Assembly (NCBI GenBank): GCA_001464165.1
Contig: LNEX01000018.1
Span: forward strand, 1 to 11,375
Source: a bacterium Ga0077546
GTDB taxonomy: Bacteria; Cyanobacteriota; Vampirovibrionia; Obscuribacterales; Obscuribacteraceae
Length of the DNA: 11,375 bases
Direction: 5' to 3'
Under the pieces are notes generated by a model. It was given only the letters and a program-made list of their open reading frames with translations. It was not told the DNA's origin and made no database searches. The translations under genes and the position numbers were made by a program. How positions within the stretch are numbered: the first letter of the stretch is position 1; each line of letters opens with the position of its first letter. Below, in pieces: positions 1 to 7,558 of this stretch.

Positions 1-1371
1 TTTGTTGAATAATTCTTTAGTACTCAATGCGTCCAGATTGAGCGAAATTACACCAGATTCCATTTTCTCTATTTCTAGAAGTTGGTTGATTAAAGCCAGT
101 GATAACTGCAGGGCTCTTTCTGCTCGATTTATATATTTCAAGGCGTTGTCTGGCAGTTGAAAGTGTTCTGAAGAGACGATCTCTAGAGAAGCCTGCACGG
201 AGCTTAGTGGTGTACGCAGATCGTGGCTGAGCATGGCAACGAAGTCTCGTTTCAATTGTTCAAGTTTTTTTCTAGCAGAAATATCGCTTACAACGCAGTA
301 CAGCGAGGCATTGGACTGAGACCAAGTAACGGCCCAAGCGGTGTCCAGCCAAGTTGTAGAATTACCTTCGCCACTGCGAATTTTTGCCTCAAATCTGACT
401 TCAGTCGCACTGGTTTCGGCTTCTTCCAGCTTTGCCACAACTTTTTCTCTGTCACTATCGCTGATCAGCTCTACGAGGCGAGCGTGAGATAGGTTATCTG
501 CACTTTTATGCCAAAGTCTTGTAGCTGCGTTATTAAATTCAATCAGTTTGAGATCGCCGTCTACTGAGCATATAGCCTCTGCGGCGTTGTCTAGAATTGC
601 TCTCTCTTTTTGCCTTAATTGCATCAATATTTCATGCATTTGATGATGAATGCTATCGATTCTGGCTAGCTCATCATCACCGCCAATTGGGAGCCCTGGC
701 GCTCTTCCGACAGAAAGAAGTTTGGTATTTTGCATCAACTTGTCTAATCTTCTTGTGGTGCTATGGTTAAAGAAGATTGCCAGTCCAAAGGCTATCGCTC
801 CGCTGAGAAGAAGTGAGAGTTTGAGCGCCAGTCTGAGTCGGCGATCGTAGGTTTCATAATCAAGCTCGCTTTTTGCCTGGTCTTTCTGTTGATCTAAAGT
901 GAGTTGATTTGAGATAGTGATAAATTGGTTGAGTTTACTTTGGGCCCGACTCCAGCGCACTGCTGCTTCTAACTCATTGCCCTTTATATAGGCAATCGAG
1001 GCTTCGTCAAGTGCTGTATCGATCTCTGCAAATAGTTTGGTTATCTGTTTCCACTTGGTTTGTTCAGTGGTTGATGTGGTTACTATGCTTAGTTCGGCAA
1101 TCTCGCTTCTGATTTTTTTCTTTAGTGCCAACTCGGCTTCACTTTCGCTAGGTTGCTCTTTCATCTTACGAAGAATGAGGAGTGAAACCCTCTGTACATG
1201 AGAATTGATAATTGAATTTAGGCGCCCGGTAAGTTCCCTAGCATGAATTGCCTTGAGCCTTGATGTTTCAATCTGATTGAAGAGATTAGTGACATAGGTA
1301 ACTAGGCCAATTTCAAAGAGTACTGGCACCGTTACCAAAATCAGGACTTTCTGAGATATCTTTAGGGCCAG
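1..1371 (-). CDS. Membrane sensor histidine kinase (CHASE-like sensor, PAS, HisKA), 3' end cut by window edge
   Basis: The frame is open from the left edge up to about 1371, giving 457 codons. Seen in order: an N-terminal membrane segment (about residues 9-27, VLILVTVPVLFEIGLVTYV); a periplasmic, mainly helical region of about 150 residues; a second membrane segment (about 180-201); a short linker; a PAS-like domain (about 256-370, starting near ERAILDNAAEAI); and a HisKA dimerisation domain with the H-box MLSHDLRTPLSS, where His383 is the expected phosphate acceptor. The ATPase domain would lie beyond the window. By family knowledge it autophosphorylates and passes phosphate to a response regulator; the signal is unknown. 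The start is unsettled: there is no in-frame ATG after the TAG at 1396-1398. I place it at CTG 1369-1371 because AGGA lies 9 bases upstream and it keeps the whole first membrane segment. It follows the TPR gene on the same strand and may be cotranscribed with it. Confidence 0.85.
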   Translation of the reverse strand, partial: MALKISQKVLILVTVPVLFEIGLVTYVTNLFNQIETSRLKAIHARELTGRLNSIINSHVQRVSLLILRKMKEQPSESEAELALKKKIRSEIAELSIVTTSTTEQTKWKQITKLFAEIDTALDEASIAYIKGNELEAAVRWSRAQSKLNQFITISNQLTLDQQKDQAKSELDYETYDRRLRLALKLSLLLSGAIAFGLAIFFNHSTTRRLDKLMQNTKLLSVGRAPGLPIGGDDELARIDSIHHQMHEILMQLRQKERAILDNAAEAICSVDGDLKLIEFNNAATRLWHKSADNLSHARLVELISDSDREKVVAKLEEAETSATEVRFEAKIRSGEGNSTTWLDTAWAVTWSQSNASLYCVVSDISARKKLEQLKRDFVAMLSHDLRTPLSSVQASLEIVSSEHFQLPDNALKYINRAERALQLSLALINQLLEIEKMESGVISLNLDALSTKELFNK

Positions 1372-1486
1372 GTTTTCGCTTCCTGTTGATTCTTGCTAGC
1401 AAGAAGTAGTCTTCCGCATAGATATTAGCACCAAGCTGAGTGGCTCGGTTTGGTTCGCTGCCGGCCAACTGATGGTTGTGGGCCAT
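1313..1486 (-). CDS. Doubtful 57-residue ORF bridging the TPR gene and the histidine kinase
   Basis: ATG at 1484-1486 opens a 57-codon frame that ends with TGA at 1313-1315, inside the histidine kinase reading frame and in a different phase. The peptide starts MAHNHQLAGSEPNRATQLGA and contains YAEDYFLLARINRKRK, a mix of residues not obviously random. It has no membrane segment and I recognise no family. Its upstream sequence has only a weak purine stretch (CAAAG), so translation is doubtful. It begins 38 bases after the TPR gene stop and overlaps the kinase start by about 59 bases, so it could be a leader whose translation is coupled to the kinase, a lost N-terminal extension of the kinase, or chance. 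Confidence 0.2.
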   Translation of the reverse strand: MAHNHQLAGSEPNRATQLGANIYAEDYFLLARINRKRKPGPKDISESPDFGNGASTL

Positions 1487-1524
1487 CTTTGCTTAGTCTG
1501 TACTGGCTCTCTCTATCAGTGCCG

Positions 1525-2088
1525 TTACGCACATACTGGCACTGTAGCAGACTGTGACATACTCACTAGAGTGGAGCCATTGCTAAACTCATTCTTCTGT
1601 GCGGCGCGAGACCGTTGATAAAACTCTTCCGCCTCTCTAGAAGAACCGAGTTCGTAATATAGGTCGGCTAGTTGACCAGCCACCAAAGCAACTAGTGGAT
1701 GGCTAGGACCGAAGGTTTGCTCGCTTAACTCTAAAAGACTTTTGGTTGTGTATGCGGCGGCTCCAAGCTTTGACTGGTAGAAATAGAGTTTTGATAGCTT
1801 GAACATTGCCTTAAGAATATCGAAATTGGAGAATGTTCCAGCCCTTTGTTTGATTCTTAAGCTGCGCATGCTGACTTCTTCTGCCTCCTCAAGTCGGTTC
1901 AAGCGGCAGTAGGTATCCGCGAGAATGTCTAGAGTAGTGGCAATACTCTGGTCTGATTGTTTGCAAATCTCAGCGTCAAGCAGAGCCATCTGAAAATTAT
2001 GCGCTGCATCTTCGAGCCGTTGTTCATGGAGAGCGATTTCGCCAGCCGCAATGAATGGTTGCCATGCATCTTGCAATTGTTGCGCCAT
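1525..2088 (-). CDS. Small tetratricopeptide-repeat (TPR) protein
   Basis: Encodes 187 residues from ATG 2086-2088. The frame is open to another ATG at 2163, but I prefer 2088 because GAGGTAAGG sits just upstream at good spacing, while 2163 has no ribosome binding site. Four helix-turn-helix repeats are visible at about residues 8-41, 50-83, 93-126 and 135-168. They are spaced about 42 residues apart and carry A-x-x-Y-x-x-x-x-x-x-x-EAE patterns, as in kinesin-light-chain-type TPRs. There is no signal peptide, membrane segment or catalytic domain. Such proteins act as protein-protein scaffolds; the partner cannot be told from sequence. Its position directly upstream of the histidine kinase on the same strand suggests, without proof, a role with that signalling protein. 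The C-terminal 20 residues after the last repeat are Ser-rich and look disordered. Confidence 0.8.
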   Translation of the reverse strand: MAQQLQDAWQPFIAAGEIALHEQRLEDAAHNFQMALLDAEICKQSDQSIATTLDILADTYCRLNRLEEAEEVSMRSLRIKQRAGTFSNFDILKAMFKLSKLYFYQSKLGAAAYTTKSLLELSEQTFGPSHPLVALVAGQLADLYYELGSSREAEEFYQRSRAAQKNEFSNGSTLVSMSQSATVPVCA

Positions 2089-2248
2089 GAACCTTACCTC
2101 AGGAGAGAACGGACTGCTAAGAACGAATTGCTTTGGATAGGAACGATAAGGAGCTGTCGGCATCTAATCTAGTAATTTCATTCTGATTTTTGAATATGGT
2201 GAAACTATGGCGGGCGCATTAATCATTTTGAGTTAGCGGCATAATATG

Positions 2249-2283
2249 AAAAAGCCACCCAGATAAATCTGCGGTGGCTTTTT
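2249..2283 (-). terminator. Strong rho-independent terminator, possibly bidirectional
   Basis: AAAAAGCCACC at 2249-2259 pairs with GGTGGCTTTTT at 2273-2283. The stem continues inward as CAGAT/ATCTG (2260-2264 with 2267-2271) across a single bulged base at 2272. A run of five T follows the stem on either strand, so it could work in both directions. On the minus strand it would end the putative RNA at 2249-2456 before the TPR gene. On the plus strand there is no credible upstream gene for it to serve. Confidence 0.8.
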
Positions 2284-2456
2284 CACTATCGTCTGACTGC
2301 CTATTGCGTAGGCTCGATATTTCTTGCTGCTTCAAGTCAGTATTCACAGCTAGCGGGTTATCGCTACAGTTTCCGGTCTGCGCAGACCTGACGTTTCCAC
2401 TTAACCCCTCGGCTCAAAGTACCCAACTTATTTATTGGTGGGTGCTCACCGCTTAT
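2249..2456 (-). ncRNA. Candidate structured non-coding RNA, about 208 nt, family not recognised
   Basis: The minus strand here has a possible promoter (2463-2490), no ATG, and a strong terminator at its end. Between them are several local helices: ACCCA/TGGGT (2421-2425 with 2439-2443); GGGTTA/TAACCC (2355-2360 with 2402-2407) enclosing the 14-base palindrome GGTCTGCGCAGACC (2375-2388); CTGACT/AGTCAG (2293-2298 with 2335-2340) enclosing GCCTA/TAGGC (2299-2303 with 2309-2313). The 5' end (2447-2452) can also pair with an arm of the terminator (2271-2276), which could give a closed or alternative fold. I compared it by eye with what I remember of tmRNA, RNase P, SRP and 6S RNAs and found none of their signature motifs. 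It could be a divergent 6S-like RNA, a trans-acting sRNA, or a chance arrangement. Confidence 0.4.
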
Positions 2457-2462
2457 GTAATT

Positions 2463-2490
2463 AGTATATCCGAGCAGAATTCTATTGGAA
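2463..2490 (-). promoter_or_regulatory. Possible promoter for the candidate RNA
   Basis: Read on the minus strand, a -10 like TATACT (2463-2468) lies 16 bases after a -35 like TTCCAA (2485-2490). The -10 is good and the -35 weak. Transcription would start near 2456, leading to the terminator about 200 bases on. A better -35 (TTGTCA) lies further upstream, but with poor spacing to a TATTTT box. Confidence 0.3.
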
Positions 2491-2788
2491 GTCCCCCGCT
2501 GAAAATACTTTGCATATCTGCTGACAATTTGAACTACGGCCTTGATGCCCGCGATCGATATCTAATCTGGTAGCCAAGCGCGTGAACCACAGCGTAGTCC
2601 TGAGCATATTCGTTTGTATATTCAATTGTGTATGCAGTTATGCACAGGCCGCAGGCAACTGAATAAGGCCGTTGCTTTGGGGCGGATGCGTTAACGCCTA
2701 CTGTCTAACGCTTTCTTCGTAAGCAAAGAGATGCTCCCGAGAAAATCTCTCTGCTTACGAACATCGCGAATAGGCACATATAGATGGG
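2491..2788. other. Non-coding stretch between the YdhS-like gene and the candidate RNA
   Basis: No credible gene on either strand. It contains the long hairpin at 2716-2761, the palindrome GCGTTAACGC (2688-2697), and a weak GCAAC/GTTGC hairpin near 2654-2675. The rest shows nothing I can assign. Confidence 0.5.
2716..2761 (-). terminator. Long hairpin just after the YdhS-like gene, possible terminator or 3' stabiliser
   Basis: TTCGTAAGCA (2716-2725) pairs perfectly with TGCTTACGAA (2752-2761). After one mismatch the stem continues as AGAGAT/ATCTCT (2727-2732 with 2745-2750) around a 12-base loop, for 16 base pairs in all. It starts 27 bases after the stop codon of the YdhS-like gene. No T-run follows on either strand, so it is not a standard intrinsic terminator. 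It may mark the operon's 3' end as a transcript-protecting hairpin or act with Rho. Confidence 0.4.
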
Positions 2789-4229
2789 CTAAATATTGTG
2801 CGGCTGTTGGGTGCAAATCAATTTTGCCAGTGCTTGAGCTTGCCCTTTTAATTCAGGCACAGCCACACTTTCAAGTAGCACAGCTTTGAGTAGTGGCCCA
2901 ATGGCAAAGAGTCGATTGTTAGTCTTGCCGTTGCTATCAAAGATCTTTCCAGAAGACAGGCAGTTAATGCCAGCACCAGTTGCATCTGGTGCAATTAGTC
3001 CACGCTTGTGAAGATTGGCCATGAGCTGGCTGTCTATGGCCTTGAGTTTTAGCTGTGGACCGGTGCAATTGATTACTCTATCAACCAGAATTGTTTGAGC
3101 CTTCGAATAACGCTCTTGGATTGTCACTGCGACTTTCACTTTGGCATTTTTCTGCTCGATTCTGTCGGCCTGCGATTCTCGCTCTGTCTTCGCCTCTGTA
3201 TTTGCAGCTGGGTCTAGTTTCTCGTGCATCTGCTTGATGCCACCAGATAGAACGCGCAGCTGTCCGCTCTTTTGATAAGACTCAATTTTTGCGGCAATAG
3301 AAGGTGCCATGCGGTGGCGATGAATATCCCAATAAGTTTGCAGATGGCGCATGAAGTTGCGCTTTTGCCTCAAGGCTAGATTTCCCCACCATTTTTGCGT
3401 AATTGATCTGAAACTATCTACTCCCGCTTGCCAGTTAACTGCCTGAGCCGATTGGCGCCTGACTAGTTTAAGGGCAGAGAGAGCCGAGAGTTTGAATTCG
3501 GCGTTGTCGTCCCATATAAACTGTGGTGGATGCAGTGACTGCAGTGATACTGCCGACATGACCGAGGGCTTTCAATTCGATTATCTTGTCGACTGCAGTT
3601 AGTCCAGTACCAACTAATAAGACTGAATCAGTGCTATCAATGACTTCGATTGCTTCGGTGTTCCAGGGGTTGTGAATATAGTGAGCACTGGTCATTGGTA
3701 GCTTGTCGAGCCAGGCTGGCTGCCCACCAGCTAGATTGCCCAGTGCCAATACAACTATGTCAGCCTCAAGAGTTTGATCGTTGTTCAATAAGACTTTGAG
3801 AGGCCTGATCTTATCTATGTCTTCATCTGTATCTTCATCTATGTCTATGGCCTTCTGTTGTACTGCCGTGAAAGTGTGAAAATCTGCTTTTGCCTCGGCT
3901 ATGGCTGTGTTTAAAAGTTCTTGTACATAACCACCAAAGAACTTGCGAGGAAGAAAATCCTCAGCCCTAATCGTTGGGTCTTTAGTCCGGGCATAGTTGA
4001 GAAAATGATCGGGTTCTTCGGCCAGAGCGCTCATGCCAGCGGCACTAACGTTCAGCAAATGCTCGTCGCAGGTTGTACTGTATGCTAGCCCTAGACCAAG
4101 TTTCCCACTTTGAATAGAAGGTTCGACAATTGTAATATCGCAAGCAACTTGGTTTTGCTTGAGAAGATGATATGCCGTCATGGCGCCGCTGAATCCGCCG
4201 CCGATTATGATTACTCTGATTGCTTGCAC
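2789..4229 (-). pseudogene. YdhS-like FAD/NAD(P)-binding protein (COG4529 type), split by a frameshift
   Basis: Two frames make one protein of about 480 residues. The first (GTG 4227-4229 to 3468) starts with VIIIGGGFSGAMTA, a Rossmann dinucleotide-binding motif at residues 6-19, and has a second one, VLLVGTGLTAVD, at 203-214. The second (from within 3559 down to the TAG at 2789-2791) has the family C-terminus, INCTGP, GPLLKAVLLESVAVPEL and AQALA. The family normally runs on from GHxGxIxAVS to a Leu/Pro-rich stretch. Here GHVGSITAV ends in one frame and SLHPPQF continues in the other, so the shift is near 3525-3550. A lost TC from a TCTC would explain it. A sequencing or assembly error is equally possible, since both halves otherwise look intact. 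The start is GTG, 22 bases after glmS, with only a weak ribosome binding site (AAAGAGATAGAGT), so it was probably the last gene of the operon. Substrate unknown; the family is oxidoreductase-like. Confidence 0.75.
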
Positions 4230-4251
4230 TCTATCTCTTTACTCTAGAGCT

Positions 4252-6129
4252 TTACTCGACAGTGACAGATTTAGCCAGGTTGCGCGGCTGGTCTACGTCT
4301 TTGCCGAGGTAGTCAGAAATAAAGTAAGAGAGCAATTGCAGCGGCACCACAGTGGTCATAGGTGAAAAGAGCTCATCTACTGGCGGGACAGTTAAAACGG
4401 AGTCAAAAGTTTTTTGGGCTTGCTCATCGCCATCTACTGCTACAGCAATCATTTTTGCTTTGCGGGCTCGTGCTTCTTGAGCATTAGACAAAGTCTTCTC
4501 GTAGACTAGACCGGGTACCAATACTGTTATCACAGGCACGTTTTGATCTAAAACAGCGATTGGTCCGTGTTTAAGTTCACCAGCGGCATAGCCAGAAGCA
4601 TGGATGTAACTCAACTCTTTTAGTTTCAGTGCGCCTTCTAAGGCTGTTGGATAGTTTAGACCACGACCAATGAAGACCACGTCGTGAGCTTCTGCGTATT
4701 TGACTGAAGTTTCGCGAATGTCGTCTTCGCGAGCTAAAATTTGTTCAATCATCGCTGGCACTAAATTCAATTTGATTTTTAGGTCTTTTGCTCTTTCTGG
4801 GCTTAGTGTGCCTCTGCGCTCGCCTAAGTAGATGGCCAGTAAGTAGAAGCAGGCTAGTTGAGCTAAGTAAGTTTTGGTGGCGGCGACAGACACTTCAATG
4901 CCACATTCTGTGACGATGAGGTTTTGCGTTAGTTGGGCTAAGTGCGAATCGGCGCGGTTGGTGATACCAAGGGTGTAAGCACCTTTTTGCTTGGCAGCAG
5001 AAAGGGCCGCCAGGGTATCGGCTGTTTCGCCCGATTGACTGACGGCAATTGCTAGGGTTGATTCGTTGCACAGTAGTTTGCGACCACGAATCTCTGAGGC
5101 TATATCAACGTCAACTGGAATGCCTACCAATTCTTCAATCAATAATTTGCCAACCATTGAAGCATGGTAGGCCGTACCGCAAGCAAAGATGTTGATGCGA
5201 GTAAGACCTTTGATTTCTTCATCAGTTAAGTGCACACCATAGTTCGCAGAAGCACTACCCGATGGGGTTAGGTGGTCGATATTGAGGTCAATAGGGTGAT
5301 TAGGATGGCGCAGATATTTTGATAAAGTCTGACGCAATACCAGTGGTTGCTCGTGTATCTCTTTGAGTAAGAAGTGTTTGTAGCCACATTTGTCGATTAC
5401 ATATGGGCTTGTATCAAGGGCAATAGGGCTGCGTTTGACTTCAACACCCTCAAACGTAAAGAGTCTTACTTTTGCCGCTGTGATTTCAGCAATTTCGCTT
5501 TGCTCAAGTTTGATCACTCGATTAGTGTATTGGCGCACGGCCATAGAATCGGAAGCGAGGAAGTTCTCGTCATTTCCTAGACCAACCGAAAGGGAGTAGT
5601 GGTGGTTGATAGCATAGATGCGGTCGGGGTGCTCTTGGCTGACTACGCCGAGGGCGAAAATACCGACAAGTCTTTTGACAGAACGAGTTATTGCTTTTAG
5701 CAGATCTTTGTCTTTGGCGTATTCGTGTGATACCAGATGTGCCACTACTTCTGTATCGGTATCAGAGTTGAAGTGATAGCCGAGGCTCTTTAATTCGTTC
5801 TGCAGCTCTTCATAGTTTTCGATAATGCCATTGTGAACTACGGCAATGGTGCCGGTCGAATCGGTATGAGGGTGAGCGTTTTGGTCGTTAGGAATGCCAT
5901 GGGTGGCCCAGCGAGTATGGCCTATGCCAACAGTAGCTGAAGGGCGTTTGCTATCTAGTAGGGCTTCTAAATTGGAGAGTTTGCCAGCTGCTTTGAGTAC
6001 GCAAAGGCGACCGTTCTCAATAACGGCTACTCCGGCAGAGTCGTAACCTCTGTATTCAAGGCATTTAAGCTCGTTGAGCAAAACCGGTGCTGCATGTAAA
6101 GGGCCAAGATAGCCAACGATTCCACACAT
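4252..6129 (-). CDS. glmS: Glutamine-fructose-6-phosphate aminotransferase (isomerizing)
   Basis: Makes glucosamine-6-phosphate from fructose-6-phosphate and glutamine, the first step toward UDP-GlcNAc for peptidoglycan and LPS; cytosolic. The 625-residue product has a class II glutaminase domain: catalytic Cys2 (Cys1 after Met removal) in MCGIVGYLG, HTRWATHG (71-78), HNGIIENY (99-106) and SDTDTE (122-127). Two SIS sugar-isomerase domains follow: ACGTAYHAS (316-324), SQSGETADT (364-372) and SVAATKT (414-420) in the first, and the GRG(L)NYPTALEGALKLKE segment (about 488-505) in the second. It ends with the typical PRNLAKSVTVE. The start is ATG 6127-6129, although the frame is open 9 codons further: the nucleophile must be N-terminal, and GGAGGAAG lies 5 bases upstream. 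It lies 52 bases after frr. That gap is too short for a glmS ribozyme, and I see none. Confidence 0.97.
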   Translation of the reverse strand: MCGIVGYLGPLHAAPVLLNELKCLEYRGYDSAGVAVIENGRLCVLKAAGKLSNLEALLDSKRPSATVGIGHTRWATHGIPNDQNAHPHTDSTGTIAVVHNGIIENYEELQNELKSLGYHFNSDTDTEVVAHLVSHEYAKDKDLLKAITRSVKRLVGIFALGVVSQEHPDRIYAINHHYSLSVGLGNDENFLASDSMAVRQYTNRVIKLEQSEIAEITAAKVRLFTFEGVEVKRSPIALDTSPYVIDKCGYKHFLLKEIHEQPLVLRQTLSKYLRHPNHPIDLNIDHLTPSGSASANYGVHLTDEEIKGLTRINIFACGTAYHASMVGKLLIEELVGIPVDVDIASEIRGRKLLCNESTLAIAVSQSGETADTLAALSAAKQKGAYTLGITNRADSHLAQLTQNLIVTECGIEVSVAATKTYLAQLACFYLLAIYLGERRGTLSPERAKDLKIKLNLVPAMIEQILAREDDIRETSVKYAEAHDVVFIGRGLNYPTALEGALKLKELSYIHASGYAAGELKHGPIAVLDQNVPVITVLVPGLVYEKTLSNAQEARARKAKMIAVAVDGDEQAQKTFDSVLTVPPVDELFSPMTTVVPLQLLSYFISDYLGKDVDQPRNLAKSVTVE

Positions 6130-6181
6130 TTTTACTTCCTCCAAATCCAATCCCAATTAAGCTTGCTTTTGACAGTCCGGT

Positions 6182-6742
6182 TTAGACTTCCATCAACTCT
6201 GCTTCTTTGTCGTGGATGTACTTGTCGATATCTTTGACGTATTTGTCAGTAAGCTTTTGTAGGTCAGCTTCTTTGCCTTTGATTTCGTCTTCAGAAATCT
6301 GTGCCCCTTTCATCTTCTTCAAATCTTGGTCACTGTCGCGACGGATGTTGCGCACTGCTACTCTTGATTCTTCGCCGATTTTCTTCACCATCTTGCTCAT
6401 TTCTTTGCGGCGGTCTTCAGTCATTTGGGGAATGCCGATGCGGATGACGTTGCCGTCAGAATTTGGTGTTAGGCCAAGGTCAGATTTATGAATCGCCTGT
6501 TCAATTGCCTTCAGGCTGCCCTTATCATAAGGCTGAATGGTAAGCGAACGACCATCGCTGGTTGAGATATTGGCTAGACCTTTGAGTGGAGTCATGGTGC
6601 CGTAGTAATCGGCTTCGATGCGGTCCAACATTTGTGGATTGGCCCGTCCAGTTCTCACTGTTTGCAACTCTTTGTGCAAGCTTACTAGCGCCTTTTTCAT
6701 GCGCTCTTCTGCGTTCTGTAAGACTTCTGTGGTTGTGCTCAT
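6182..6742 (-). CDS. frr: Ribosome recycling factor
   Basis: Splits post-termination ribosomes together with EF-G. The 186 residues match the family length of about 185. Seen: the N-terminal helix with ALVSLHKELQTVRTGRANP (the conserved RTGRA), then DYYGTMTPLKGLANIS and TIQPYD of the small domain II, then NVIRIGIPQMTEDRRKEM and the long C-terminal helices with VAVRNIRRDSDQDLKK. No key residue is missing. ATG 6740-6742 has AGGA 7 bases upstream. It begins 30 bases after pyrH, the order found in most bacteria, and is read through into glmS, which is a less usual neighbour. Confidence 0.97.
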   Translation of the reverse strand: MSTTTEVLQNAEERMKKALVSLHKELQTVRTGRANPQMLDRIEADYYGTMTPLKGLANISTSDGRSLTIQPYDKGSLKAIEQAIHKSDLGLTPNSDGNVIRIGIPQMTEDRRKEMSKMVKKIGEESRVAVRNIRRDSDQDLKKMKGAQISEDEIKGKEADLQKLTDKYVKDIDKYIHDKEAELMEV

Positions 6743-6772
6743 GAATCTGTCCTATCTAAATTACTGCCTTGC

Positions 6773-7501
6773 CTACACTCTTACGGCGTTACCGACAATT
6801 GTTCCGACTTCTTGTCCCCTGACGATGCGTTCAATGCTGCCATCTTTAGCAAAATCGAAGACTAGTATTGGAATATTGTTTTGCTGACAGAGAGACACAG
6901 CCGCTGGGTCCATAACTTTAAGACCCTGTCTGAGCATCTCGTCGAACGATATGTGATCTAATTTTTTTGCTTTAGGATTTGTTCTTGGGTCATCGTCGTA
7001 TACACCATCTACGCCATTTTTTGCCATAAGCACAGCATCTGCTTTGAGTTCAGCTGCGCGCAGGGCTGCTGCCGTGTCAGTGGTGACGTGTGGATTGCCA
7101 GTGCCGCCGCCAAGGATGACTATGCGGTTTTTTTGCAAGTGACGGATTGCCCGTAAGCGAATGAAAGGCTCGGCCACTGTGGGCATGGCAATTGCTGTTT
7201 GCACGCGGATGTCGATACCTTTTTTGTTGAGAACCTCGCCAAGAATAAGGCAGTTCATGATCGTAGCCAGCATGCCAACGTGGTCGGCGGCCGCTTTATC
7301 CATTCCCCACCCAGCCCCTTGAACTCCTCTGAAAATATTGCCGCCGCCAACAACCACTGCAATTTGTACGCCGAGGTTATATGCGATCTGTATCTCGTTG
7401 GCTATGCGGTTAATTTCCGCTTGATCGATACCAAAGCCTTGAGTGCCCATAAGAGCCTCGCCGCTAAGCTTGAGTAGAATCCTTTTATAGTGAATGGACA
7501 T
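6773..7501 (-). CDS. pyrH: UMP kinase (uridylate kinase)
   Basis: Phosphorylates UMP to UDP with ATP in the pyrimidine pathway; a hexameric amino-acid-kinase-family enzyme. The 242-residue product shows KRILLKLSGEAL (ATP-binding loop near the N-terminus), VVVGGGNIFRG, DHVGMLATIMN (UMP-binding region), ILGGGTGNPHVTTDTAAALRA and the MAKNGVDGVYDDDPR loop. It lacks only the variable ends. The frame is open 24 codons further to 7573, but I use ATG 7499-7501: AAAGGA lies 8 bases upstream and MSIHYKRILLKLSGEAL is where family members begin. It is separated from tsf by 112 bases carrying two hairpins, so it may have partly independent expression. Confidence 0.96.
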   Translation of the reverse strand: MSIHYKRILLKLSGEALMGTQGFGIDQAEINRIANEIQIAYNLGVQIAVVVGGGNIFRGVQGAGWGMDKAAADHVGMLATIMNCLILGEVLNKKGIDIRVQTAIAMPTVAEPFIRLRAIRHLQKNRIVILGGGTGNPHVTTDTAAALRAAELKADAVLMAKNGVDGVYDDDPRTNPKAKKLDHISFDEMLRQGLKVMDPAAVSLCQQNNIPILVFDFAKDGSIERIVRGQEVGTIVGNAVRV

Positions 7502-7533
7502 TTGGTGATTCCTTTGCAAAAGCGTTCTATTAA

Positions 7534-7550
7534 GAAGACATATAGTCTTC
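7534..7550 (-). promoter_or_regulatory. Small perfect hairpin upstream of pyrH
   Basis: GAAGAC (7534-7539) and GTCTTC (7545-7550) form a 6-bp stem with a 5-base loop, directly following the terminator-like hairpin at 7559-7592 and 33 bases before the pyrH start. It may help shape pyrH translation or transcript stability. The role is inferred only from position. Confidence 0.35.
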
Positions 7551-7558
7551 AAAAGAGA

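Noticed and set aside
2290..2456. Similarity of a plus-strand stretch (GGCTCGATATTTC) to E. coli 6S RNA
   Set aside because: A short chance resemblance on the strand opposite to the one the promoter and terminator support.
2274..2573. Plus-strand 99-codon ORF in the intergenic region
   Set aside because: No ribosome binding site, begins inside the terminator hairpin, has odd composition and no recognisable domain; it overlaps the structured RNA candidate.
6130..6181. glmS ribozyme/riboswitch upstream of glmS
   Set aside because: The gap to frr is only 52 bases and shows just a strong ribosome binding site; the element needs far more sequence.
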